NCBI GenBank assembly: GCA_017456105.1
Contig: JAFTKA010000011.1
Coordinates: forward strand, 1-64,000
Length of the DNA stretch: 64,000 nucleotides
Direction of reading: 5' to 3'
DNA from: Oscillospiraceae bacterium
GTDB taxonomy: Bacteria > Bacillota_A > Clostridia > Oscillospirales > Oscillospiraceae
The position numbers and the translations under genes are program-made. The notes under the pieces were generated by a model. The model was not told the DNA's origin and did no database searches. It worked only from the letters and a program-made list of their open reading frames with translations. Positions 22,972 to 29,819 of the stretch are shown in pieces (position 1 is the stretch's first letter; the number at the start of each line of letters is the position of its first letter).

Positions 22972-24238
22972 ATTCACCTTTGATTCTGGCTTCAATTCGC
23001 TCCAGGGCATACGCCATGGCGTTGTAGTCGGCCTCGGATACCTTTTCAATATAGTTATTCTCGTAGGCCGCCATGGTCTCCTTGATCCGCACCACCCGTA
23101 CCGGCAGGCCGTCCTGCTTTGCCGTATAAATGGGGGTGTAGTCATAGCCGGAAATGGTGGTCTTGCCGGACTTATTATCCTTGGTAAACGCAAGATCCAA
23201 AATCACCGAATACTCCATACCGCTGTCCTGAGCATCGGAATAGAAGCTGCCCAAGGAATAGGCCACAAACTGACCGTTTTCATTCATGGACATCTGCTGC
23301 AGATAAATGGGGTGAGTACCGATCACCGCATCTGCTCCCAGCTCCTGCAAAAGATTCAGGATCCGCTTTTGGCTGGAGCTGACGGTGTCGCTCTCCTTAC
23401 TGCCCCAGTGGAGCAGAACCACGATGGCGTCCGGGTCTTCCCGGGCGGCGGATTTCATGACCTGGGTGATTTTCTCTGTATTGATGTTCTGATAGGTGCT
23501 GTCATAGTCCTCATAGAGGATATTGACGCAGTTTTCACTGCCGGCGGGCAGAGCCATACCGTCCACCATGCCCTTGGTAAAGGCCACAAAGGCAATCTTC
23601 AAACCGTTTACATTCCGCAGGGTAAAGCCCCGGGCTTTTTGGTAGGAGCTCGTATCCGGCCACACACCCAAAGGCTCCATACCGGCGGATCGCACCCGGT
23701 CGATGGTCTGACCCAGACCGGAGATGCCGTGGTAGATGGAATAGGAGTTGGCCAGCTGGATCAGGTCAACGCCGGCATCGTCCAGAGCCTCCATCATGGA
23801 CAGGGGAGCGGAGGCGGTTTGCGTGCCGTAGGGAGCACCGTAAAGGCTGCCCTCCAGATTCAAAACGGCCATATCCGCATTGGCAAGCACCGGAGCAACG
23901 TCGCCGAACACCTTGCTGTAATTCAGATCCGCACCGCCGGAATTGACCACGTTGTCAGTGATGATCAGATCGCCTGCAAAGGCAAGATGCACCGTGGTGG
24001 TGGGAGGGATTTCTGTGGGCTGGGTAGGTGCCGGGGCAACGGTTTCTTTTTCTGTAGGCGACTGGGGGGAGGGGGCGTCCGGCCGACTCAGGGCAAAGAT
24101 CAAAATGCCGCACAGCAAAAGCACGCCTGAAGCAATACCCAACCGGATCATCAGCTTCTTACGCTGCACCTGCTGGCTTTCCCGCTGCTGCTGCTTTTGA
24201 AGCCGTCTTCTTTTCATTTCTTCCGGGTCAATGGCCAT
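22970..24238 (-). CDS. CapA/PgsA-like metallophosphatase-fold protein
   Basis: The 422-aa protein has a cytoplasmic basic N-terminus rich in Gln/Arg, one membrane anchor (residues ~31-50), a Pro/Thr linker (PAPTQPTEIPPTTT) and a CapA domain (poly-gamma-glutamate synthesis type): LAFAGDLIITD, LNLEGSLYG, QLANSYSIYHG, VVLLHWGSK, GADAVIGTHPIYLQ and YSLGSFYSD. In most CapA proteins the third motif is LANNHxxDxG; here NH is replaced by SY, which may weaken metal binding. No capB/C genes are near. It probably acts on a cell-surface substrate. Own promoter and GGAGGG. Confidence 0.85.
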   Translation of the reverse strand: MAIDPEEMKRRRLQKQQQRESQQVQRKKLMIRLGIASGVLLLCGILIFALSRPDAPSPQSPTEKETVAPAPTQPTEIPPTTTVHLAFAGDLIITDNVVNSGGADLNYSKVFGDVAPVLANADMAVLNLEGSLYGAPYGTQTASAPLSMMEALDDAGVDLIQLANSYSIYHGISGLGQTIDRVRSAGMEPLGVWPDTSSYQKARGFTLRNVNGLKIAFVAFTKGMVDGMALPAGSENCVNILYEDYDSTYQNINTEKITQVMKSAAREDPDAIVVLLHWGSKESDTVSSSQKRILNLLQELGADAVIGTHPIYLQQMSMNENGQFVAYSLGSFYSDAQDSGMEYSVILDLAFTKDNKSGKTTISGYDYTPIYTAKQDGLPVRVVRIKETMAAYENNYIEKVSEADYNAMAYALERIEARIKGE

Positions 24239-24266
24239 GGTATCCCTCCTTCCGTATAATAATGGT

Positions 24267-24295
24267 ATTGTACACTATTTTTGCCCGTTTCACAA
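24267..24295 (-). promoter_or_regulatory. Promoter of the CapA-like gene
   Basis: On the minus strand TTGTGA (24295-24290), a 17-bp spacer and TACAAT (24272-24267), 28 bp from the start codon. Confidence 0.65.
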
Positions 24296-24302
24296 GCCCC
24301 AC

Positions 24303-24331
24303 TTTACAGGAAAGCTTCTTTCGGTTAAAAT
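24303..24331 (+). promoter_or_regulatory. Promoter of the acidic tail-anchored gene and gluQ
   Basis: TTTACA (24303-24308), a 17-bp spacer and TAAAAT (24326-24331) on the plus strand, back to back with the capA-like promoter. Confidence 0.6.
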
Positions 24332-24352
24332 AGGCTTAAAGAGGTGATCGGT

Positions 24353-24622
24353 ATGTTTCAGGATAAGGACGAAGAACTGACCCGGCTTCAGGAGGCTCTG
24401 ATGGAAGCAGAGCCCGATGAGGAGGAATGGGAAGAAGACGAGCCCGAGTATGACGACTGCGTTTATAATGCCGACCGCTGCGATGAGGATCTGGAAGCGT
24501 ATGCCGAGCAGGTTTTGGACGAAACGGAGCAGGGTGCGTCCGGTCTTGCCATCGCAGCACTGCTGCTTGCCTTAGGGGTTTTGGGGGTATTATTATGGTT
24601 TCTCCTGAAGTATTGGATATGA
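24353..24622 (+). CDS. Small acidic tail-anchored membrane protein
   Basis: The 89-aa product has a cytoplasmic part with about half Glu/Asp between residues 15 and 60 (EPDEEEWEEDEPEYDDC) and a single C-terminal hydrophobic helix (LAIAALLLALGVLGVLLWFLL) ending in KYWI. I do not recognise a family. The start at 24353 is favoured over GTG 24344 because GAGGTG lies 7 bp upstream. Its stop overlaps the gluQ start (ATGA), so translation is coupled. It may recruit a basic partner to the membrane; nothing more can be said. Confidence 0.7.
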   Translation: MFQDKDEELTRLQEALMEAEPDEEEWEEDEPEYDDCVYNADRCDEDLEAYAEQVLDETEQGASGLAIAALLLALGVLGVLLWFLLKYWI

Positions 24623-25521
24623 AGCCGCCTGTGGGCCGCTTTGCTCCCACGCCCTCCGGCCGTATGCACCTGGGAAATGTATTTGCCGCATTGATCGCAT
24701 GGCTTTCCGTCCGCAGTCGGAACGGCAGCCTGATTTTGCGTATGGAGGACCTGGACACTCAGCGGACCAGCGATGAATTTGCGGAGATCCTGAGAGACGA
24801 CCTTCTCTGGCTGGGACTTGACTGGGATCTGGAGACCCAGCCCCAGTCCCAAAGAAGCAAGGTCTACGATTCCTATTTTGACCGTTTGCAGCAAAGGGAG
24901 CTATTGTACCCCTGCTACTGCACCCGCAGTCAGCTCCACAGCGTCAATGCACCCCATTTGTCCGACGGTACTTACGTCTATCCCGGCACTTGCCGGGGAA
25001 GAGAAAAGCAGGACCTTCCCCATTCCTGGCGGGTGAAAGTACCGGACAGGCTTTGGCAGGTGGAGGATCTGTGCCAGGGGTTGTATGAAGAGAATCTTGC
25101 GACCCATTGCGGTGATTTCGTGGTCCGGCGGGCAGACGGCTGCTATGTGTACCAGCTGGCGGTTACAGTGGACGACGGTGAGGCCGGGGTTACGGAGGTA
25201 GTCCGTGGTGTGGATCTACTGAGCTCTGCTCCCCGGCAGATGTACCTGCAGGAATTGTTCGGCTTCCCGCACCCGACCTACGGCCACGTGCCTCTTTTGG
25301 TGGCCTCCGATGGCCGTCGCCTCAGTAAGCGGGATCAGGATCTGGATTTAGGCGTCCTGCGTCAGAAAATGACGCCCCAAAGGCTATTGGGCATTTTGGC
25401 GTATTCGGCAGGCCTTACGGACACGTTGGAAGATATCAGTGCCAAAGAGCTTGTTCATCAGTTCCGGTGGGAGAAGCTGCAGGGGGAAACCCTGTGTCTG
25501 AACACGGAATTTTTGCGGTAG
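24619..25521 (+). CDS. gluQ: tRNA glutamyl-Q(34) synthetase
   Basis: The 300-aa GluQRS is a truncated glutamyl-tRNA synthetase that attaches glutamate to queuosine-34 of tRNA-Asp. It has the class I catalytic domain only: GRFAPTPSGRMHLGN (HIGH region), ILRMEDLDTQR, a zinc site CYC with YPGTC, and VVRGVDLL, LLVASDGRRLSKRD (KMSKS variant). There is no anticodon-binding domain, as expected. The start is taken at 24619, which gives the usual short N-terminus and an ATGA overlap; ATG 24595 is the alternative. It implies queuosine-modified tRNA in this organism. Confidence 0.88.
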   Translation: MKPPVGRFAPTPSGRMHLGNVFAALIAWLSVRSRNGSLILRMEDLDTQRTSDEFAEILRDDLLWLGLDWDLETQPQSQRSKVYDSYFDRLQQRELLYPCYCTRSQLHSVNAPHLSDGTYVYPGTCRGREKQDLPHSWRVKVPDRLWQVEDLCQGLYEENLATHCGDFVVRRADGCYVYQLAVTVDDGEAGVTEVVRGVDLLSSAPRQMYLQELFGFPHPTYGHVPLLVASDGRRLSKRDQDLDLGVLRQKMTPQRLLGILAYSAGLTDTLEDISAKELVHQFRWEKLQGETLCLNTEFLR

Positions 25522-25522
25522 C

Positions 25523-25551
25523 TTGCTTTTTGGTAAAAAATAGGATATAAT
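25523..25551 (+). promoter_or_regulatory. Promoter of the nucleotidyltransferase gene
   Basis: TTGCTT (25523-25528), a 17-bp spacer and TATAAT (25546-25551), 30 bp before the ATG. Confidence 0.75.
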
Positions 25552-25581
25552 GAAAACACCAAAATAAATGGAGGTTTTGTT

Positions 25582-26511
25582 ATGAACAAGAAACCGGTTC
25601 TGGTGGTATTGGCCGCAGGTATGGGCAGCCGTTACGGCGGCCTGAAGCAGATCGACCCGGTGGGCAGCCACGGCGAAGCTATTTTGGACTACTCTTTGTT
25701 TGACGCCCACGAAGCAGGCTTTGAAACCGCGGTTATCATTATTAAAGAAGCTATCAAAAAGGATTTTATGGATACCGTAGGTGCAAGACTGAAAAAGTGC
25801 CCCATGGAGATCCGCTATGCCTACCAAGAGATCGATAAACTCCCCGCAGGCTTTACCGTTCCTGCAGAGCGGACCAAGCCCTGGGGTACAAGCCATGCAG
25901 TGCTGTGTGCAAAAAATGAGATCGGTGATGCACCCTTTGCGGTAATCAATGCCGATGACTACTACGGCAAGGAGGCATTCCAGGAGATCTACAAGTATCT
26001 GCTGAATGCTACCAATACCGATACTTACAATTACGCCATGGTTGGCTATGAGCTGGGCAAGACCGTTACCGACCACGGCTCTGTAGCCCGGGGTATTTGC
26101 GTAACCAATGAGGACGGTTATCTGGCAGAAATTGCCGAGCGTACCAAGATTGAGAAGTTCCCCGGTGGTATCCACTTTACCGAGGACGACGGACAGACCT
26201 GGACTGAGGTCTCTGCCGATGCCCCCGTGTCCATGAACTTCTGGGGTTTCACCCCCGGTTTCCTGGCGGAGATCGAGAATCATTTCCCGGCATTTTTGGA
26301 GAACGCCTTGAAGACAAATCCCATTAAGGCAGAGTTCTACCTGCCGCTGCTGGTCTCTGATCTCTTACAGGAGAAGAAGGCTACCGTGAAGGTGCTGCGG
26401 ACGCCTGCCAAGTGGTTTGGTGTAACCTATGCCGCCGATAAGCCTCAGGTGGTGGCAGCTCTTAAGGAGATGGCCGACAGGGGTCTGTACCCCGACGGCC
26501 TTTGGGGATAA
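25582..26511 (+). CDS. Sugar-phosphate nucleotidyltransferase-like protein
   Basis: The 309-aa protein has a Rossmann-type nucleotidyltransferase fold with the N-terminal signature LAAGMGSRYGGLKQI (nucleotide-binding loop), the central WGTSHAV and the metal site INADDYYG. It belongs to the NTP_transferase group, but the later sequence (DHGSVARGIC, MNFWGFTPGFL, EFYLPLLVSDLL) differs from RmlA and GlmU, and the substrate is unknown. It is a single-gene unit with promoter, GGAGG-type site and terminator. Confidence 0.82.
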   Translation: MNKKPVLVVLAAGMGSRYGGLKQIDPVGSHGEAILDYSLFDAHEAGFETAVIIIKEAIKKDFMDTVGARLKKCPMEIRYAYQEIDKLPAGFTVPAERTKPWGTSHAVLCAKNEIGDAPFAVINADDYYGKEAFQEIYKYLLNATNTDTYNYAMVGYELGKTVTDHGSVARGICVTNEDGYLAEIAERTKIEKFPGGIHFTEDDGQTWTEVSADAPVSMNFWGFTPGFLAEIENHFPAFLENALKTNPIKAEFYLPLLVSDLLQEKKATVKVLRTPAKWFGVTYAADKPQVVAALKEMADRGLYPDGLWG

Positions 26512-26518
26512 GTTTATA

Positions 26519-26551
26519 AAAAAGGACGTGTCGTAAGACACGTCCTTTTTT
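26519..26551. terminator. Terminator after the nucleotidyltransferase gene
   Basis: GGACGTGTC-GTAA-GACACGTCC flanked by AAAAAA and TTTTTT, so it may work in both directions. Confidence 0.9.
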
Positions 26552-26575
26552 ACGTTATTGGGCACATCATAAAAT

Positions 26576-26592
26576 ATATCCGTTCCCTACAA
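26576..26592. repeat. Partial copy of the GGAACGGAT palindrome repeat
   Basis: ATATCCGTTCCCTACA matches one end of the repeat found whole at 4935-4990 and 45512-45560. It lies right beside the GH2 stop codon. Confidence 0.5.
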
Positions 26593-28287
26593 CTAGTTCA
26601 TGGCTTGTATCAAATCAACTGCCAAAGCCTGCATAGCTTGTTGGTCTGCCTTGCAGACCTTGCGGTCATAGGTGAGTAACCCGTTGATCTCGTCCTCCAC
26701 ATCGGAGACCTGGGTGTAAATTGCGGCACACAGCCCCTTGGAAACCGCCGGTAAAATTCTTTTGCGATACAGTTTCTCAATGGACCTGTGGAAGTCGGCC
26801 AAGGTCTTGCAGGACTTGTAGCCATAGGCCTTTTCCGGGTTGAAAATGTGATCCTCCACAGGATAGCAGTGGCCACCGAATTCGCTGAGCACCAGGGGCT
26901 TATCGCTTTTTTTCAGCTGCCCCCAAGGGCCAAAGTAGATGTGGCGGCTGTCCACGTCAGTCTTCTTTCTGCGGAACCAACCGGAGGTTGCGTCGATAAA
27001 GCGGGTGTCGTCCAGCTCTTTGAGCCGATCATAGGCATCGTCTGCACAGAACTGGCCCCAGCCCTCATTGAAGATGGTCCAGTAGCAAATACTGGGGTGG
27101 TTTTGCAGCTGCCGGACGGTGGCTGCCATACTGTCTAAGAAGGCCTGCCGGGTGGCTTGATCCCGGTGCATTCGTTTGTCAGACAGCTTTTGCACCATCA
27201 GGGTCGGTAGCAAAGTGTCCCAGAAGAAGCGGTAATCGCCGTTATTGACCATATCCTGAAAGACGATCATACCCAGCCGGTCGCAGTCGTAATAGAACTG
27301 AGCAGGCTCAACCTTAATATGCTTTCTGAGGGTATTAAAACCCAGCTTTTTCATAGCAAGGATATCCTCTTCATAGCACTCCGGGCTGGCGGGGGTGTAG
27401 ATACCGTCGCTCCAGTAGCCCTGATCCAGAAGTCCGTGGAAGAAATAGGGCTTTCCGTTCAGACACAGCCGGGGGATCCCGTCCACCACTTTTGTTTCCA
27501 GGGTTCTTAAGGCGAAATAGCTATCGATACGGTCTTGGCCTGCAACCACAGAAAAATCATACAGATGGGGATTTTCCGGAGACCAAAGCACCGGGCTTTC
27601 CGGACTTAAAACGGCCATGCCCTCCATCAGGGGGACTTTTTTGTTTTCAAAAAGGATATGACCGTCCAAAGCGGGTATGACCTGCACTGTGGCAGAGGCT
27701 TCCGAAACGCGGATCTGCAAGGATTCAATATAGTTTGCAGGAACGCTTTCCAGCCAAACCGTCTGCCAGATACCGGACACCGGGGTGTACCACATACCGC
27801 CCCGGGTTAAGGTCTGCTTGCCGTAGGGAAGGGCCTTGTTTTGCAGATCGTCCTGTACCCGGATAAGAAGTTCGTTATCCTCTTGCAGGCAGTGGGTAAT
27901 ATCGAAGGAAAAGGCTTCATAGCCGCCCACATGGCTGCCAACGGACTGGCCGTTGACAAAAACCTCGGCGATCTGATCGGCAGCACCGATGTGCAGGATC
28001 ACCCGGTCCTTCACAAAGCCTTCCGGCAGGGTGAGCCTTCTACGGTAGAACAGAAAGCTACCCTCAGGGAAATGTTCGTTGACTCCGGAAAGCAGGCTTT
28101 CCGGACAGAAAGGCACTAAAATCGTTCTATCGAAGGTTTCCGGGAGCGTTTCTTTGGCAGAAACCGCAAAATCCCAGTATCCATTTAAGTTCAGGCAGGA
28201 ATCCCGCCGCAGTTGGGGTCTGGGATAGACCTGCCAGGGGGTGTCGGACACCTGCTCCCCGGCAGAGGTGTAGAGATTTTTAAGCAT
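26593..28287 (-). CDS. Glycoside hydrolase family 2 (beta-glucuronidase/beta-galactosidase type)
   Basis: The 564-aa cytosolic retaining glycosidase has the GH2 layout: jelly-roll sugar-binding domain (residues ~25-185, LNLNGYWDFAVS, FYRRRLTLPEGF, FVNGQSVGSHVGGYEAF), Ig-like domain, then a TIM barrel. General acid/base Glu408 lies in FNEGWG and nucleophile Glu469 in LSEFGG. There is no signal peptide. It overlaps the upstream MFS transporter gene by 8 bp, so the imported sugar conjugate is probably its substrate. It lacks the typical NxK motif of gut beta-glucuronidases as far as I can see, so the sugar is left open. Confidence 0.88.
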   Translation of the reverse strand: MLKNLYTSAGEQVSDTPWQVYPRPQLRRDSCLNLNGYWDFAVSAKETLPETFDRTILVPFCPESLLSGVNEHFPEGSFLFYRRRLTLPEGFVKDRVILHIGAADQIAEVFVNGQSVGSHVGGYEAFSFDITHCLQEDNELLIRVQDDLQNKALPYGKQTLTRGGMWYTPVSGIWQTVWLESVPANYIESLQIRVSEASATVQVIPALDGHILFENKKVPLMEGMAVLSPESPVLWSPENPHLYDFSVVAGQDRIDSYFALRTLETKVVDGIPRLCLNGKPYFFHGLLDQGYWSDGIYTPASPECYEEDILAMKKLGFNTLRKHIKVEPAQFYYDCDRLGMIVFQDMVNNGDYRFFWDTLLPTLMVQKLSDKRMHRDQATRQAFLDSMAATVRQLQNHPSICYWTIFNEGWGQFCADDAYDRLKELDDTRFIDATSGWFRRKKTDVDSRHIYFGPWGQLKKSDKPLVLSEFGGHCYPVEDHIFNPEKAYGYKSCKTLADFHRSIEKLYRKRILPAVSKGLCAAIYTQVSDVEDEINGLLTYDRKVCKADQQAMQALAVDLIQAMN

Positions 28288-29569
28288 GTGTCTTCTCCTT
28301 TTTTACAAGGGAAAACAGGGGGATCAGCAAAAGACAAAGCAGTACCGTAACACCGAAGGCTGCCAAAAAGATCTTTTCATTGGGAATAAAGGAGGTTGTG
28401 CCGTCGGTGTTTACAATGGTTTCCGCGTTTTTCAGCACCGCCGCACCGATGGCAGGGCCGATGATGCCCGGCAGCAGCACCTGACCCACGATCCGCTGAC
28501 CCTGGAACATGCCGGCCCGGTTTTCCGGAGTCTTATCCCGGAGCATAGCACCGAAAACCGCCATGCCGGAAAGGTAGCCGCAGAGCATCAGAAGCGTACC
28601 TAAGAACACTGGCAGTGTGGACTTGCAGAAATAGAGCACCGTAAAGCCCGCAAGAAGCAGTGCCAAAGAGGGAAGCACGGTCTTTTGAAAGCCCTTTTTG
28701 TCATAAATACGTCCGTAAAGGGCGGTAAAGGCCGCCGCCAAAATAATGGCGGGAGCAAAGATCAGCACGTAGTTTTGCATTTTGAGCCCCTCGGTATAGT
28801 AGAGGATCAAATAGGGCATAAAGATATTGATGGCGATGCCAAACACACCGTAAGCACCCAAAACGCCGTACAGCACCGCATTCTTCCGTATCACAGAGGG
28901 TCGGAAGCCGTAAATGAGATTGCCGAAGTAATTTTCCTTTCGGGGTGTCAGCTTAGGCTCTTCGATCAGGAAGAAGCCCAAAATGCCGATGATCAGCACC
29001 GCAGTACCGATGATGCCGAAAATCAGCGTCCAGCCGTTGGCCTGACCCTGATCCACACCCATAAAGCCGCCGAACACCACCAAAATGGCCATCAGAGGCA
29101 TCATGGCGTTGATACCCTCGGCCGCACCCCGGCTTTTGGGATCGGCAGAATCCGTCAGCCAGGCGTTGAAGCAGGCGTCGTTGGCGGTAGAGCCGAAGAA
29201 GGTCATCACGCAGTCCATGGCAATCACCAGGGTTACACCGATGCTGGCGGCAGAAGCAGCCGCAGGGAAGATTGCCGAGATGACGTCCATACGGATCAAA
29301 GCGAAGCTCCAGATGGAAATACCCCACAGAATGTAGCCCACGCACATAAAGACCTTCCGCTTGCCCAAACGGTCGGAAAGAGCACCCATAAAGATGGTGG
29401 TAACCGTTGCGGCGATGGCAGAAGCAGAGACCATCATGGAGATTTCTGCGGCACTGGCGTGGAACATATTATAGATGAATACGTTAAAATACATATTCTC
29501 TACCACCCAGGCAACCTGTCCAACCAGGCTGAAAATGATAAGAGCTGAATAGAACTTGGATTTTTTCAC
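28280..29569 (-). CDS. MFS transporter, probably for a glycoside
   Basis: The 429-aa protein has twelve hydrophobic segments and an MFS loop motif between TM2 and TM3 (GALSDRLGKRKVF). A long central part contains FGNLIYGFRP and loop YGRIYDKKGFQK (the symmetric motif). It resembles the glycoside-pentoside-hexuronide and SLC45-like sugar carriers. The operon link with the GH2 enzyme supports uptake of an oligosaccharide or glucuronide. It has its own promoter upstream. Confidence 0.85.
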   Translation of the reverse strand: MKKSKFYSALIIFSLVGQVAWVVENMYFNVFIYNMFHASAAEISMMVSASAIAATVTTIFMGALSDRLGKRKVFMCVGYILWGISIWSFALIRMDVISAIFPAAASAASIGVTLVIAMDCVMTFFGSTANDACFNAWLTDSADPKSRGAAEGINAMMPLMAILVVFGGFMGVDQGQANGWTLIFGIIGTAVLIIGILGFFLIEEPKLTPRKENYFGNLIYGFRPSVIRKNAVLYGVLGAYGVFGIAINIFMPYLILYYTEGLKMQNYVLIFAPAIILAAAFTALYGRIYDKKGFQKTVLPSLALLLAGFTVLYFCKSTLPVFLGTLLMLCGYLSGMAVFGAMLRDKTPENRAGMFQGQRIVGQVLLPGIIGPAIGAAVLKNAETIVNTDGTTSFIPNEKIFLAAFGVTVLLCLLLIPLFSLVKKEKTHA

Positions 29570-29590
29570 ATAACCGCCCCCTTTTTCTGT

Positions 29591-29618
29591 ATTATAGCAC
29601 AGAGAAGTTACTTTTCAA
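29591..29618 (-). promoter_or_regulatory. Promoter of the MFS-GH2 operon
   Basis: On the minus strand TTGAAA (29618-29613), a 16-bp spacer and TATAAT (29596-29591), about 22 bp before the ATG. Confidence 0.7.
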
Positions 29619-29630
29619 ATAAAAAACATC

Positions 29631-29660
29631 TTGACTTTACCCCCACATTTTGGATATACT
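29631..29660 (+). promoter_or_regulatory. Promoter of the riboswitch-ATPase unit
   Basis: TTGACT (29631-29636), an 18-bp spacer and TATACT (29655-29660) on the plus strand, followed immediately by the riboswitch. Confidence 0.75.
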
Positions 29661-29663
29661 AAA

Positions 29664-29796
29664 AGGGTCATGAGGGAGTAATTCAACGCTTATGCGTTAA
29701 GTAGTTCCGTCAAAACGGCGTAAAGCCCGGAATACTTGTAAAAGAATGAGACTCGTACACATACCCGGTAGGTATGCGTATGGGTCTTTTGTTTTA
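29664..29796 (+). promoter_or_regulatory. yybP-ykoY (manganese) riboswitch
   Basis: The ~130-nt leader shows yybP-ykoY features in order: GAGGGAGTA near 29671, a stem loop CAACGCTTATGCGTTA, then GGCGTAAAGCCCGG and the closing GAATGAGACTCG. The class senses Mn2+ and usually controls MntP/YoaB-like exporters and P-type ATPases. Here it precedes a cation ATPase and ends in a terminator stem, so Mn2+ binding is expected to prevent termination and turn expression on. Confidence 0.8.
29749..29796 (+). terminator. Expression-platform terminator of the manganese riboswitch
   Basis: AGACTCGTACACATAC (29749-29764) pairs with GTATGCGTATGGGTCT, 15 of 16 positions, followed by TTTTGTTTT. GAGAC of the aptamer is part of the terminator stem, which gives the switching mechanism. 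Confidence 0.78.
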
Positions 29797-29819
29797 TTAT
29801 AATGAAGGAGTGCTGATTC

